This document shows positions 21,176 to 28,691 of a DNA stretch of 38,971 nt, one piece after another. This stretch comes from a virus. Location of the stretch: positions 1 to 38,971 of the IMG/VR virus record IMGVR_UViG_3300042294_002495, one strand, 5' to 3'. Position 1 is the first letter of the stretch. Each line of letters opens with the position of its first letter. The translations under genes were made by a program, and so were the position numbers. The notes under the pieces were generated by a model. That model had not been told where the DNA came from and made no database searches. It saw only the letters and a list, made by a program, of their open reading frames with translations.

Positions 21176-22989
21176 TGTCTTCGTCTGCTGGGGACACCCC
21201 CGACCCCGCTTTGGGGAATGATAGCGCGCCTCCGGGTGGAGCAGGTGGTCACCAGAAAGTGGTGGCTTTGCGTCCGCTGGCTGATGATGCGCTCGATCGC
21301 GTCTGCGCGCGCTTTCCGATGACCGATCTCGGCAATGCCGAGCGCTTTGTTCATCGGTTTGGGCAGGATTTCCGCTTTTGCGCGGAGCTGGGCTGGTTCC
21401 GCTGGGATGGCCGGCGCTGGCTGCTGCTGGGTGAGGAGCTGCGCGCGCTGCCGCCCGAGGTGATGCAGGCGATCTTCGTTACGATTCGAGCGATCAAGAA
21501 CGAGGCGAAGCTGGTGCGCGCGAGCGGGGAGCGCATCGATCCGCATCCCGGCCTTGTCGGCGAGGCGCTGGAGGCGTTTGAGCGCGAGCAGGCGTCGAAG
21601 ATGGACTTCGTCATCGACATGCGCCGCAACGTGCCGGTGATGTATTCGGACAAGCTGGCCGAGTGGGCGCGCACCTCGGAAGCCGCGGGCAAGATCGCTG
21701 CGGCCGGCGCTCTCGCCAAGAGCATGGGCCAGCTGGTGGCCAACGTCACCGATTTCGACCGCGAGCGATTGGCGATCAATGTGCTCAACGGCACGCTCCG
21801 CTTGGAGCAGCGGCGAAGGCGGCGCCCGCCCGAGGACGTCGCGGCCGGAAAATCCGAGTGGCACACCCCTTGGGTGCTGCATCTGCATCCGCACAATCGC
21901 GACGACTTCATTAGCAAGCTCGCCGATGTGGAATATCACCCCACCGCGACGAGCACGGCGCACGATGATTTCCTTGCTGTGGTGCAGCCGAAGCCCGAGA
22001 TGCGGCGTTTCCTTGCCCAGTGGGGCGGGTTGTCGCTGACGGGCTTCACCGGCGAGCAGAAGCTGGCGTTCTTTTATGGCGGCGGCTCGAACGGCAAGGG
22101 CACCTGGGTGGAGACGATCGCGCGGATCGCGGGCGATTATGCTGGGACGATCAAGATTCAATCGCTGCTCGACCAGGGCAAGAAGTCCGGCGACCAGGCG
22201 ACGCCTGCAATTGCCAAGCTCCCCGGTGTGCGGTTTCTGCGCGTTTCGGAGCCGAGCAAGGGCGCGGTGCTGGATGAGGGCCTTGTGAAGGAACTGACCG
22301 GCGAGGATCCGGTGGATGCGCGGCATCTGAACAAGAGCTTCTTCACCTTCTTCCCTGAGTTCAAGATCACCATTAGCGGCAATAATAAGCCGGTCATCAA
22401 GGACACCAGCGACGGCATCTGGCGGCGGATGCAGCTGGTGCCGTGGCAGGCGGATATTCCGGCCTCTCAGCGCGACAAGGGCCTGAAGGACAAGCTTCTG
22501 AAAGAGCGCGATGGCATCTTTGCCTGGCTGATGCGCGGCCTGCTCGACTGGAAGAAACACGGGCTGATCGAGCCCGAGGACGTGCGGCTTGCGACAAGCG
22601 AATATCGCGATGATTCGGACACGATCGGGCGGTTCCTGCGCCAGACCTGCGAGGTGGGCGAGGATACCCGCGCAAGGCCGCTCCGGGTGCGCAAGGGCGA
22701 TCTCTTCGAGCTCTATCAGGCGTGGTGTCACCAGACCGGCAGCTATGAAATGGCCGAGCGGGCTTTCTCGAAGGAGATGAGCGCCAAGCGGTTTAAGGAC
22801 AAGCACTCCAACGGGGCGTGGTGGATCGGCCTGCAGCCGACCGTGAACCTGTTCGATCTGAAGGAAGGGACGTGGACCGCGGCTGATGAGGGCGCGGTGC
22901 AGGATGCGGCTGATAGGCGGGATGGCGGGGCCTCGGGCAGCGCTTGGCCGACTGGTGACAGCGCGGATTGGATGCCCGGGGATGACTGA
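21175..22989 (+). CDS. P4-type primase-helicase (SF3, D5-like), 604 aa
   Basis: The C-terminal half is a superfamily 3 helicase: Walker A YGGGSNGKGT (residues 301-310), a Walker B-like RFLRVSEPS, and motif C FKITISGNNKP, followed by the DGIWRRMQLVPW arginine-finger region. The N-terminal half holds the D5-type domain, including VMYSDKLAEW and FDRERLAINVLNGTL. It unwinds DNA at the phage origin. The iteron cluster starting 35 bp downstream is a candidate origin. Length is normal for the family. Confidence 0.92.
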   Translation: MSSSAGDTPDPALGNDSAPPGGAGGHQKVVALRPLADDALDRVCARFPMTDLGNAERFVHRFGQDFRFCAELGWFRWDGRRWLLLGEELRALPPEVMQAIFVTIRAIKNEAKLVRASGERIDPHPGLVGEALEAFEREQASKMDFVIDMRRNVPVMYSDKLAEWARTSEAAGKIAAAGALAKSMGQLVANVTDFDRERLAINVLNGTLRLEQRRRRRPPEDVAAGKSEWHTPWVLHLHPHNRDDFISKLADVEYHPTATSTAHDDFLAVVQPKPEMRRFLAQWGGLSLTGFTGEQKLAFFYGGGSNGKGTWVETIARIAGDYAGTIKIQSLLDQGKKSGDQATPAIAKLPGVRFLRVSEPSKGAVLDEGLVKELTGEDPVDARHLNKSFFTFFPEFKITISGNNKPVIKDTSDGIWRRMQLVPWQADIPASQRDKGLKDKLLKERDGIFAWLMRGLLDWKKHGLIEPEDVRLATSEYRDDSDTIGRFLRQTCEVGEDTRARPLRVRKGDLFELYQAWCHQTGSYEMAERAFSKEMSAKRFKDKHSNGAWWIGLQPTVNLFDLKEGTWTAADEGAVQDAADRRDGGASGSAWPTGDSADWMPGDD

Positions 22990-23023
22990 TCGACCTCTGT
23001 TTCGGCGGAAAATACCCCCGTTT

Positions 23024-23285
23024 GCCTCCAATGGAGGCTCAAATGGAGGCAATTCTAGAGCGTTTGGAGCCGGTTTTTGGCGGATTTCTGCGCGTCTGGA
23101 GCAATGGAGGCAAATTTCCAGTCCTCCCGTATGTGCGGGCGCGGGCGCGCAGGGGTGGTGCAATATTATGCTCCATTCCTCCATTTCATCCATTAGAAGA
23201 AGGGGTTTGTGATGTATAATCTTGAATTGATTGTGCTTTCGCGGGTTTTGGCGAATGGAGGTTGGCTCCATTTGATGCTCCATTC
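23024..23285. repeat. AATGGAG iteron cluster, eight copies
   Basis: Forward copies (AATGGAGG) end at about 23038, 23050, 23111 and 23261. Reverse copies (CTCCATT) start at about 23171, 23179, 23266 and 23278. The first forms a palindrome GCCTCCA-A-TGGAGGC (23024-23038). Reverse copies cluster on the A/T-rich side. The density is far above chance for a 7-mer. Confidence 0.85.
23215..23220 (+). promoter_or_regulatory. TATAAT -10 box, putative promoter into 23298
   Basis: A perfect TATAAT in an A/T-rich pocket, about 78 bp before the next gene. No good -35 hexamer stands 16-18 bp upstream. It could start the message for the packaging and head genes, or simply be origin DNA. Confidence 0.4.
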
Positions 23286-23297
23286 GGGTGTTTCGCT

Positions 23298-23909
23298 GTG
23301 AGCGGGCTTCCGTTGACGGTGCCGGCGCTGGAGGAGCGGTTGGTGGCGGTGCATTCGCTCTGGCGGCGGACGCCTGGTGGCGGGGCTTCGCCGTTCGCCA
23401 AGGATATTCCGGCGCATCTGATGCTTCGCGAGGTGGGCGACATCCTTGGCCAGTATTCGGAGACGCTGCTGGTCAATGAGGCGGGCAAGGAGCTGCTGGT
23501 GCGCAAGATTGATCAGCGGGCGCCCAGAGCGGCGCTTTCAACCGCCGATGTGGCTGAGCGCGATCTTCTCATGGATTGGATCGGGCTGGTTCCGGGTATT
23601 GTGGAGCGAGCCTTGGTCTGGCGTGTGACGGTCTTGCTCGATCGCGGTGAGGAGTTGGTGCCTTGGCGGCGGGTGGTTCGGCCTGAGATTATTGCGCTGG
23701 CTCGTCGGCTGACCTCGGTTCTGGGAGATGATGGGGAGCCGATCCTGTCGAAGGAGCAGGCTTTGGACTGGGAGCGGCATGAGAGCACCATCGCGTGGCG
23801 TTACAAGATGCAGTTATCTGGGCTGCTGTGCCGCTTCCACGGGCTTCATCAGCGCAACGCAAAACTGATCGCGCAGCGCGGTGTGTCGGTGATGTGGCTC
23901 GCGGCGTGA
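23298..23909 (+). CDS. Hypothetical protein, possible late regulator (DUF6362-like), 203 aa
   Basis: GTG 23298 is preferred; an in-frame TTG at 23262 falls inside the repeat cluster. The protein is helical with an N-terminal LTVPALEERLVAVHSLWRRT, a central LMDWIGLVPGIVERALVWRV and a C-terminal YKMQLSGLLCRFHGLHQRNA, LIAQRGVSVMWLA. The layout (ALEERL start, ---ERALVW- middle, final HTH-like helices) recalls phage DUF6362-type proteins that precede terminase genes. Two different short-repeat families flank this gene on its 5' and 3' sides. A transcriptional or replication role is possible; confidence in any function is low. Confidence 0.55.
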   Translation: MSGLPLTVPALEERLVAVHSLWRRTPGGGASPFAKDIPAHLMLREVGDILGQYSETLLVNEAGKELLVRKIDQRAPRAALSTADVAERDLLMDWIGLVPGIVERALVWRVTVLLDRGEELVPWRRVVRPEIIALARRLTSVLGDDGEPILSKEQALDWERHESTIAWRYKMQLSGLLCRFHGLHQRNAKLIAQRGVSVMWLAA

Positions 23910-23912
23910 TCG

Positions 23913-24005
23913 CTCCACCCTCAAGAGGTGCGGAAATGCTGGCTTTTGCTAATGTCAAGGGTGGGGTTTTGTTCCACCCTAAATATAGCGTTTCGCCTCC
24001 ACCCT
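23913..24005. repeat. CTCCACCCT repeat cluster, four copies
   Basis: Copies are CTCCACCCT (23913-23921), reverse AGGGTGG (23958-23964), TTCCACCCT (23972-23980) and CTCCACCCT (23997-24005), all in the 220-bp gap between the 23298 gene and the HNH gene (23910-24129). The remainder of the gap shows no gene. The motif shares TGGAG with the upstream cluster but is a distinct consensus. Likely protein-binding sites; the protein is unknown. Confidence 0.7.
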
Positions 24006-24129
24006 CTGCGGCGGGTAATCAGGGATCACTCTGGGCGCGGGCGTTCGGAGTTCTGGTCCTCCCCTTGACCGGCAGGCCCGATGTGCTGGGTGTTCCTGGT
24101 GCGTCGGGCCTCTTTGGTTGGAGGTGACG

Positions 24130-24444
24130 GTGCCAAAACGGATCAAGACGACGCGGGCGGTTGGGGCTGGTCTGGCGCGTGGCTACGATGCCGAGCGCCA
24201 GAGGGTCAAGGCTTCGCGCAAGTGGTATGCCAGCAAGGCATGGCGCCAAAGGCGGGCGATGCAGCTGGCCTCGGACCCGCTGTGCGCGATGCACCTGACG
24301 CGCGGCGAGGTGGTGGCGGCGACTGTCGCGGACCATGTCCAGCCTCATCGTGAGGACTGGTCGCGGTTCTGGGATGGTGCGCTGCAGAGCCTGTGCGCGG
24401 GGTGTCACTCGCGGGATAAGCAGAGGGAAGAGGCGCGACGGTAG
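24130..24444 (+). CDS. HNH endonuclease, 104 aa
   Basis: GTG 24130 has GGAGG five bases upstream. After a basic N-terminus the HNH motif appears: ATVADHVQPHREDWSRFW, then ALQSLCAGCHSRDKQ, giving D-H, a central loop and CxxC-H/K. Cys in LCAMHL is probably the first zinc ligand. HNH proteins directly before terminase genes assist terminase cleavage in HK97-like cos phages. The 100 bp between it and the small terminase gene could hold the cos site. Confidence 0.85.
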   Translation: MPKRIKTTRAVGAGLARGYDAERQRVKASRKWYASKAWRQRRAMQLASDPLCAMHLTRGEVVAATVADHVQPHREDWSRFWDGALQSLCAGCHSRDKQREEARR

Positions 24445-24533
24445 GGGGGTGGGTCAATCACTGGGGTGCTCGGCCAGCCAACCGGCGGGTAACTCAAAAA
24501 AAGTGGGCGCGTTATTCTCGAAATCTTTTTTCT

Positions 24534-24539
24534 AGGAGG
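24534..24539 (+). promoter_or_regulatory. Strong ribosome-binding site that fixes a TTG start
   Basis: AGGAGG five bases before TTG 24545. There is no ATG or GTG in better register, so the small terminase is read from TTG. The upstream stretch is A/T-rich and ends in TCTTTTTTCT. Confidence 0.75.
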
Positions 24540-24544
24540 TTGCT

Positions 24545-25159
24545 TTGGCGCGGAGGCCCGAACGTAACGAGGTCAAGCGCGCCAAGGGTAACCCGGGCCG
24601 CCGCCCGATTGTTGATTCCGCGCCTGCTGGCGCGGTGGCGAGTGAGGCTGCTGCCGAAGGCTCGCTGCCCGACTGGGTCAATACCGCCAAGATGGTCGCC
24701 AAGCGGCGTCCGGCGAACGCGAAGCAGCGCGCCGAGTTTATGACGGCGCTGACGCGCCAGGTGTGGGATTTTGCCCGGCCGGAGCTGGTCAAGATGAACC
24801 TGGTCAAGCGGATCGATGAGCCTGCCCTGGCGATCTGGTGCCGAGCGATGGCGGAATACATCGCTGCGATCATCGAGCTCGACCGCGATGGAACGACTTA
24901 CACGACCACCAGCGCCCATAGTGGCCTGCTGCACCGGCTTCACCCGGCGACGCGGATGCGCAAGGACGCGCTGCAGACGATGAAGGAAATCGGCGACACG
25001 CTCGGCATCACGCCGATGAGCCGCCAGCGCCTGTTCCAGATGATGGCGGATGCCGGTCGCGGCGCTCTGCCGCTTGACCGGATCGACGATGACAGCCTCG
25101 CGGCGCCGGCCAGTCCGGTCGGCCTGTTGGGTAAGGCGAGCGCCAGCTCGCTCAACTGA
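24545..25159 (+). CDS. terS: Terminase small subunit, P27 family, 204 aa
   Basis: The protein recognises phage DNA for packaging. It has the P27 layout: a basic N-terminus with KGNPGRRPI (the family's typical 'GNPG'), a segment LPDWVNTAKMVA, then helices WDFARPELVKMNLVKRIDEP and MAEYIAAIIELDRDG, and a C-terminal TMKEIGDTLGITPMSRQRLF. The TTG start is supported by AGGAGG. The stop overlaps the large subunit start (TGATG). Slightly longer than the common ~150 aa because of its N- and C-terminal extensions. Confidence 0.85.
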   Translation: MARRPERNEVKRAKGNPGRRPIVDSAPAGAVASEAAAEGSLPDWVNTAKMVAKRRPANAKQRAEFMTALTRQVWDFARPELVKMNLVKRIDEPALAIWCRAMAEYIAAIIELDRDGTTYTTTSAHSGLLHRLHPATRMRKDALQTMKEIGDTLGITPMSRQRLFQMMADAGRGALPLDRIDDDSLAAPASPVGLLGKASASSLN

Positions 25160-26775
25160 TGGGCGGCGTGCCGGAAACGGCGGTCCGCTCGGACTGCGGA
25201 AAGTATTGGTTCGACGAGGCGACCGCCAATGCAGCGGTGCGGTTCTTCGAGGACCACCTGCGGCTGACCAAGGGCGAGTGGGCGGGCAGACCGTTTAAGC
25301 TCGAGCCATGGCAGGCAAACAGCATCATCCGCCCGGCGTTCGGATGGAAGCGGCCGGACGGGACGCGGCGTTATCGACGCATCGTCGTTTGGGTGCCGCG
25401 CAAGAATGGCAAGACTGAGATCGCCGCTGGCGTGTCGCTGATCGCCCTGGTGGCGGATGGCGAGGCAGGGGCCGAGGTCTATGCCATCGCCAAGGATAAA
25501 GACCAGGCGAGCATCGTGTTCAACTCGGCGGCACTGATGGCCGCCAATTCGGCGACCTTGTCGCCTAGCCTCGAGCTGCTCAAGACCGCGATTTATTGCC
25601 CCGAACTGGGGTCAAGCTTCAAGCCGCTGACCGGACGGGCAGCGGGCAAGCACGGGCTTAACCCGCACGGCATCATCGGCGACGAGGTCCACGAATGGCC
25701 CGACGCTGATCTTTACACCTTCGTCCACCAGGGGACGGCGGCGCGGCGGCAGCCGATCGAGTTTCTGATTAGCACCGCGGGAGTGCGGCAAGGTTATGGC
25801 TGGGAGTTGTGGCAGGAGTGCCAGCAGATACTGAACGGCGAACGGCAGGATGACGAGACGCTGGTGGTGATCTTCGCCGCTGAAGCTGATGATGATTGGA
25901 CCGACCCAAAGGTCTGGGCGAAAGCGAACCCGAACCTCGGAATCTCGGTTAAGCTCGAGTATTTGCAGACCGAATGCGAGCGCGCGCAGGAATCGCCGCG
26001 GCTTGAAAACGACTTTCGTCGGTATCACCTTAACCAGTGGACCGAGCAGCTGGTGCGCTGGCTGCCAATGGAGAAGTGGGGGCCGGTCGGCGAAGACTGG
26101 GCCGAGGCCGCGTTCGAGGACGAAATGGTCGGCCAGACCGCATTCGGCGGGCTTGACCTTTCGACCACGACCGACCTTACCGCCTGGTGCATCTGGTTTC
26201 CGCCAAGCGGTGATCGGACGCGCTGGCGCAAACTGACGCGGGTGTTCATGCCGGCGGATAGTGTGAACATTGCCGAGAAGCGGGACCGGGCGCCCTATTC
26301 GCAGTGGTTGCGCAGTGGCGCGCTGCTGACGACGCCGGGGAACGTGGTCGATTATGATTTCATCGCGGCGCAGGTGCGGCGTGATTGCGAGCGGTTCGAG
26401 ATCGAGCGGATCGGGCTTGACCCCTTCAATGCCACCCAGTTCGCGCTGGGGATGCAGGCCGAGGGCATCCCGATCGAGTTTGTGCGGCAGGGGTTCCTGT
26501 CGCTTAACGCGCCGAGCAAGGAACTCGAAAAGCTGGTGCTGAGCGAGGCCATCGAGCACGGCGGGCATCCCGTCGCGCGCTGGTGTGCTGGCAATGCGGT
26601 GGTGGTGACCGATCCTGCCGGATCGATCAAGCCGACGAAAGACCCGAAGCGGATGACGGGCCGGATCGATGCGATCGCGGCTGACGTCAACGCTCTGGCG
26701 GTGTGGATGGACACGCAGTTCGGCACGGCCGTGAGCCCGTGGGATGACCCTGATTTCAGTCTGGTGGCGCAATAA
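25159..26775 (+). CDS. terL: Terminase large subunit, 538 aa
   Basis: ATP-driven packaging motor and nuclease of the Terminase_1/HK97 type. Walker A is VPRKNGKT (residues 79-86), Walker B GIIGDEVHEW (D175, E176), and a coupling motif ISTAGVRQG follows. The nuclease domain begins FGGLDLSTTTDLTAWC and ends GRIDAIAADVNA, supplying the acidic metal ligands. Normal length. Starts on the small-subunit stop (TGATG) and ends on the portal start (TAATG). Confidence 0.95.
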   Translation: MGGVPETAVRSDCGKYWFDEATANAAVRFFEDHLRLTKGEWAGRPFKLEPWQANSIIRPAFGWKRPDGTRRYRRIVVWVPRKNGKTEIAAGVSLIALVADGEAGAEVYAIAKDKDQASIVFNSAALMAANSATLSPSLELLKTAIYCPELGSSFKPLTGRAAGKHGLNPHGIIGDEVHEWPDADLYTFVHQGTAARRQPIEFLISTAGVRQGYGWELWQECQQILNGERQDDETLVVIFAAEADDDWTDPKVWAKANPNLGISVKLEYLQTECERAQESPRLENDFRRYHLNQWTEQLVRWLPMEKWGPVGEDWAEAAFEDEMVGQTAFGGLDLSTTTDLTAWCIWFPPSGDRTRWRKLTRVFMPADSVNIAEKRDRAPYSQWLRSGALLTTPGNVVDYDFIAAQVRRDCERFEIERIGLDPFNATQFALGMQAEGIPIEFVRQGFLSLNAPSKELEKLVLSEAIEHGGHPVARWCAGNAVVVTDPAGSIKPTKDPKRMTGRIDAIAADVNALAVWMDTQFGTAVSPWDDPDFSLVAQ

Positions 26776-28004
26776 TGGCAACCTCTTATCCCCTTGGGCT
26801 GCGGCAGGAAGCCGCGCCCGAGGTGCGCCAGATTTCATCGATTCCGGGGATCGAGCGCCCCAACTTCGATTGGGCGGCTATCGGCAACCTCGCCAATGTG
26901 CAGATGCCGCCGGTCACAATTGACAGCGCGCTGACGGTGCCCGCGGTTCTGGCGGCTGTGAGCTTCCTGCCGCGTTCGCTGGCCGCCTTGCCGCTGCACG
27001 CCTATCGGGCGACAGCGGAAGGTTCGCAAAAGATCAGCGGCGGGATCGAGACGCTGGTGCATGAGGCTCCGAATGCCGAATGGACCGCTTTCAAGCTGCG
27101 GCAGTATTTCTGGCAGCAGGTGTTCCTGGGCGGGCGCGGCCTGCTTTACATCGAGCGCAGCGGCACTTCGGTGGTCGGGCTTTATCCGATCAACCCGACG
27201 AAGACGACGATCAAGCGCGACGGCATGGGCCGAACGACTTACGAAGTTGACGGCAAGACCTATCCGGCTGCGGACGTGATCGACGTGCCGTTCATGCTGA
27301 AGAGCGACGGCCTTGGGCATTACGGGCCGGTCCAGCTTGGCGGCGCAGCCATCCAGGCGGCGCTGGCGATGCAGAAGTATGGCGCGCAGTTCTTTGCCGG
27401 TGGCGGGGTTCCTCCGCTGGCGCTAACCGGGCCAATGCCTGCCGGCGCGCAAGCGCAGAAGCGCGCTCTGGATGACATGCACCGGGCTATCGATCAGGCG
27501 CGGGCCAGCGAAAAGCCGATGTTCCCGATCCCGCCGGGTTACGAGCTGAAACCGGTCGGCTTTGACCCCGACAAGGGGCAGATGACCGACGCACGGCGCT
27601 TTGCAGTCGAAGAAATCGCGCGAGTGTTCGGCCTACCGCCGGTGTTTCTGCAGGATCTGACGCACGGCAGCTACAGCAACACCGAACAGCAGGACTTGCA
27701 CCTGGTCAAGCACACGCTTTCGCAGTGGTGCCAGGCGCTGGAAGAGGAAATGAACCTCAAGCTGTTCGGCCAGCGCAACGGGCGGCGGTTTGTCGAGCAC
27801 AATGTCGATGGCCTGCTGCGCGGTGACTTCAAAACCCGGATGGATGGCCTTGCCAAGGCAGTGCAAGCAGCGATCCTGACACCCGACGAGGCGCGCGGGC
27901 TGGAAAATCTGCCCCAGAAGGGCGGCAAAGCGGGCGATCTGTTCATGCAAGGGGCGACGGTCCCGATCGAAAGCGTTCCGGAGGATGGAAATGCAGCAGT
28001 TTGA
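26775..28004 (+). CDS. HK97-family portal protein, 409 aa
   Basis: Forms the dodecameric DNA channel at one capsid vertex. Recognisable segments: VPAVLAAVSFLPRSLAALPL, FWQQVFLGGRGLLYIERSG and VFGLPPVFLQDLTHGSYSNT-EQQ, the last being the most typical of the family. Length fits HK97 gp3-like portals. Its last codons overlap the protease start. Confidence 0.93.
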   Translation: MATSYPLGLRQEAAPEVRQISSIPGIERPNFDWAAIGNLANVQMPPVTIDSALTVPAVLAAVSFLPRSLAALPLHAYRATAEGSQKISGGIETLVHEAPNAEWTAFKLRQYFWQQVFLGGRGLLYIERSGTSVVGLYPINPTKTTIKRDGMGRTTYEVDGKTYPAADVIDVPFMLKSDGLGHYGPVQLGGAAIQAALAMQKYGAQFFAGGGVPPLALTGPMPAGAQAQKRALDDMHRAIDQARASEKPMFPIPPGYELKPVGFDPDKGQMTDARRFAVEEIARVFGLPPVFLQDLTHGSYSNTEQQDLHLVKHTLSQWCQALEEEMNLKLFGQRNGRRFVEHNVDGLLRGDFKTRMDGLAKAVQAAILTPDEARGLENLPQKGGKAGDLFMQGATVPIESVPEDGNAAV

Positions 28005-28599
28005 GACGCGGTCCGGGCTTCCGGTCGAGGTTCGCGAGGGCGAAACCGGGCTGGTGGTCGAGGGCTATGCCGCCCTTTTCGACACGCCGACCAATATCGG
28101 CGACGCGTTCATCGAGCAGATTGCCCGCGGCGCCTTCAAAAGTGCGCTGGAGCGCGGCGACGATGTCGAGTTCCTGATCAATCACGGCGGTCTGCCGATC
28201 GCGCGCTCGACCGCAGGGAACCTCTATCTGGAGGAGGACGACAAAGGCCTCAAGATGCGGGCGGTGCTTGATCGGAGCGATCCTGATGTGATGCGGATTG
28301 TGCCGAAGATGCGCGCCGGGATGCTCGACCAGATGAGTTTCGCCTTTCAAGCGACCGGCCAGCGCTGGGACACGCCTGCCGAGGGCATGGACGTCCGCAC
28401 GATCACCGATGTGATGCTTTACGACGTCTCGGTGGTGAACCGCGGCGCCTATCCCGACACCAGCATCGCTCTGCGCTCGCGTGAGGAAGCCGGCAAGGGC
28501 GATGATGCCGAGCGCCGCGAGGCCTGGAGCCGCCGCAAGGCGATAGAGGACGCGCGCCGTGCTGCCGAGCAGGAACAGAAGTTCCGCCAGATCGACTGA
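27991..28599 (+). CDS. HK97-family prohead protease, 202 aa
   Basis: Serine protease (U35 type) that matures the capsid. Start 27991 (MQQFETRSGL) has GGAGG six bases upstream; the ATG at 27985 lies directly against that site and is less likely. Family signatures: GYAALFDTP, GAFKSAL, catalytic H65 in FLINHGGLPI, S116 in MLDQMSFAF, and DVSVVNRGAYPDTSIALRS. The charged C-terminus (residues ~165-202) may act in scaffolding. It overlaps the portal gene by 14 bp. Confidence 0.93.
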   Translation: MQQFETRSGLPVEVREGETGLVVEGYAALFDTPTNIGDAFIEQIARGAFKSALERGDDVEFLINHGGLPIARSTAGNLYLEEDDKGLKMRAVLDRSDPDVMRIVPKMRAGMLDQMSFAFQATGQRWDTPAEGMDVRTITDVMLYDVSVVNRGAYPDTSIALRSREEAGKGDDAERREAWSRRKAIEDARRAAEQEQKFRQID

Positions 28600-28625
28600 A
28601 TTACCCGGCGCCGCGCCGGAGGCCC

Positions 28626-28676
28626 GCAGGAGCTTCCTTCCTGCTTGTCAGCCCCGCCAATTCCGGCGGGGTTTTT
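28626..28676 (+). terminator. Tandem hairpins ending in a Rho-independent terminator before the capsid gene
   Basis: GCAGGA-gcttcct-TCCTGC (28626-28644) is followed by CCCCGCC-aattcc-GGCGGGG (28652-28671) and TTTTT. The second hairpin has a 7-bp all-GC stem and a U tract, a textbook terminator. It lies between the protease stop and the capsid ATG (28692), so readthrough or a processing site must feed the capsid message. Confidence 0.82.
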
Positions 28677-28691
28677 CTTTGGAGAAATGGA

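Larger units (their letters stand above)
22990..23297 (+). other. 308-bp intergenic region: putative replication origin
   Basis: This gap separates the helicase and the 23298 gene. It holds eight copies of AATGGAG(G/C) in both orientations (23024-23285) and an A/T-rich stretch at about 23157-23240 in an otherwise GC-rich genome, plus a TATAAT box. Short reading frames cross it (e.g. 22982-23212, 23043-23219), but their codons are largely made of the repeats. Iterons plus an A/T-rich segment next to a P4-like helicase gene suggest an origin. This is inference. Confidence 0.55.

Noticed and set aside
22982-23212. 76-aa frame overlapping the helicase stop
   Set aside because: Most of its codons are the AATGGAG repeats and the product is low-complexity. 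A second frame (from 23043) crosses the same DNA equally well. The repeats explain the region better.
20962-23283. 773-aa open frame on the minus strand opposite primase and helicase
   Set aside because: It runs antisense to two clearly conserved genes and its residues (many Arg, His, Pro, Ala) fit a reverse reading of GC-rich coding DNA. Other long antisense frames (17253-18344, 25612-26838, 28449-29942, 33338-34351, 37350-38789) were rejected for the same reason.
24445-24544. A further small gene between HNH and TerS
   Set aside because: No frame with a start, ribosome-binding site and plausible product fits. The stretch looks like control or cos DNA.
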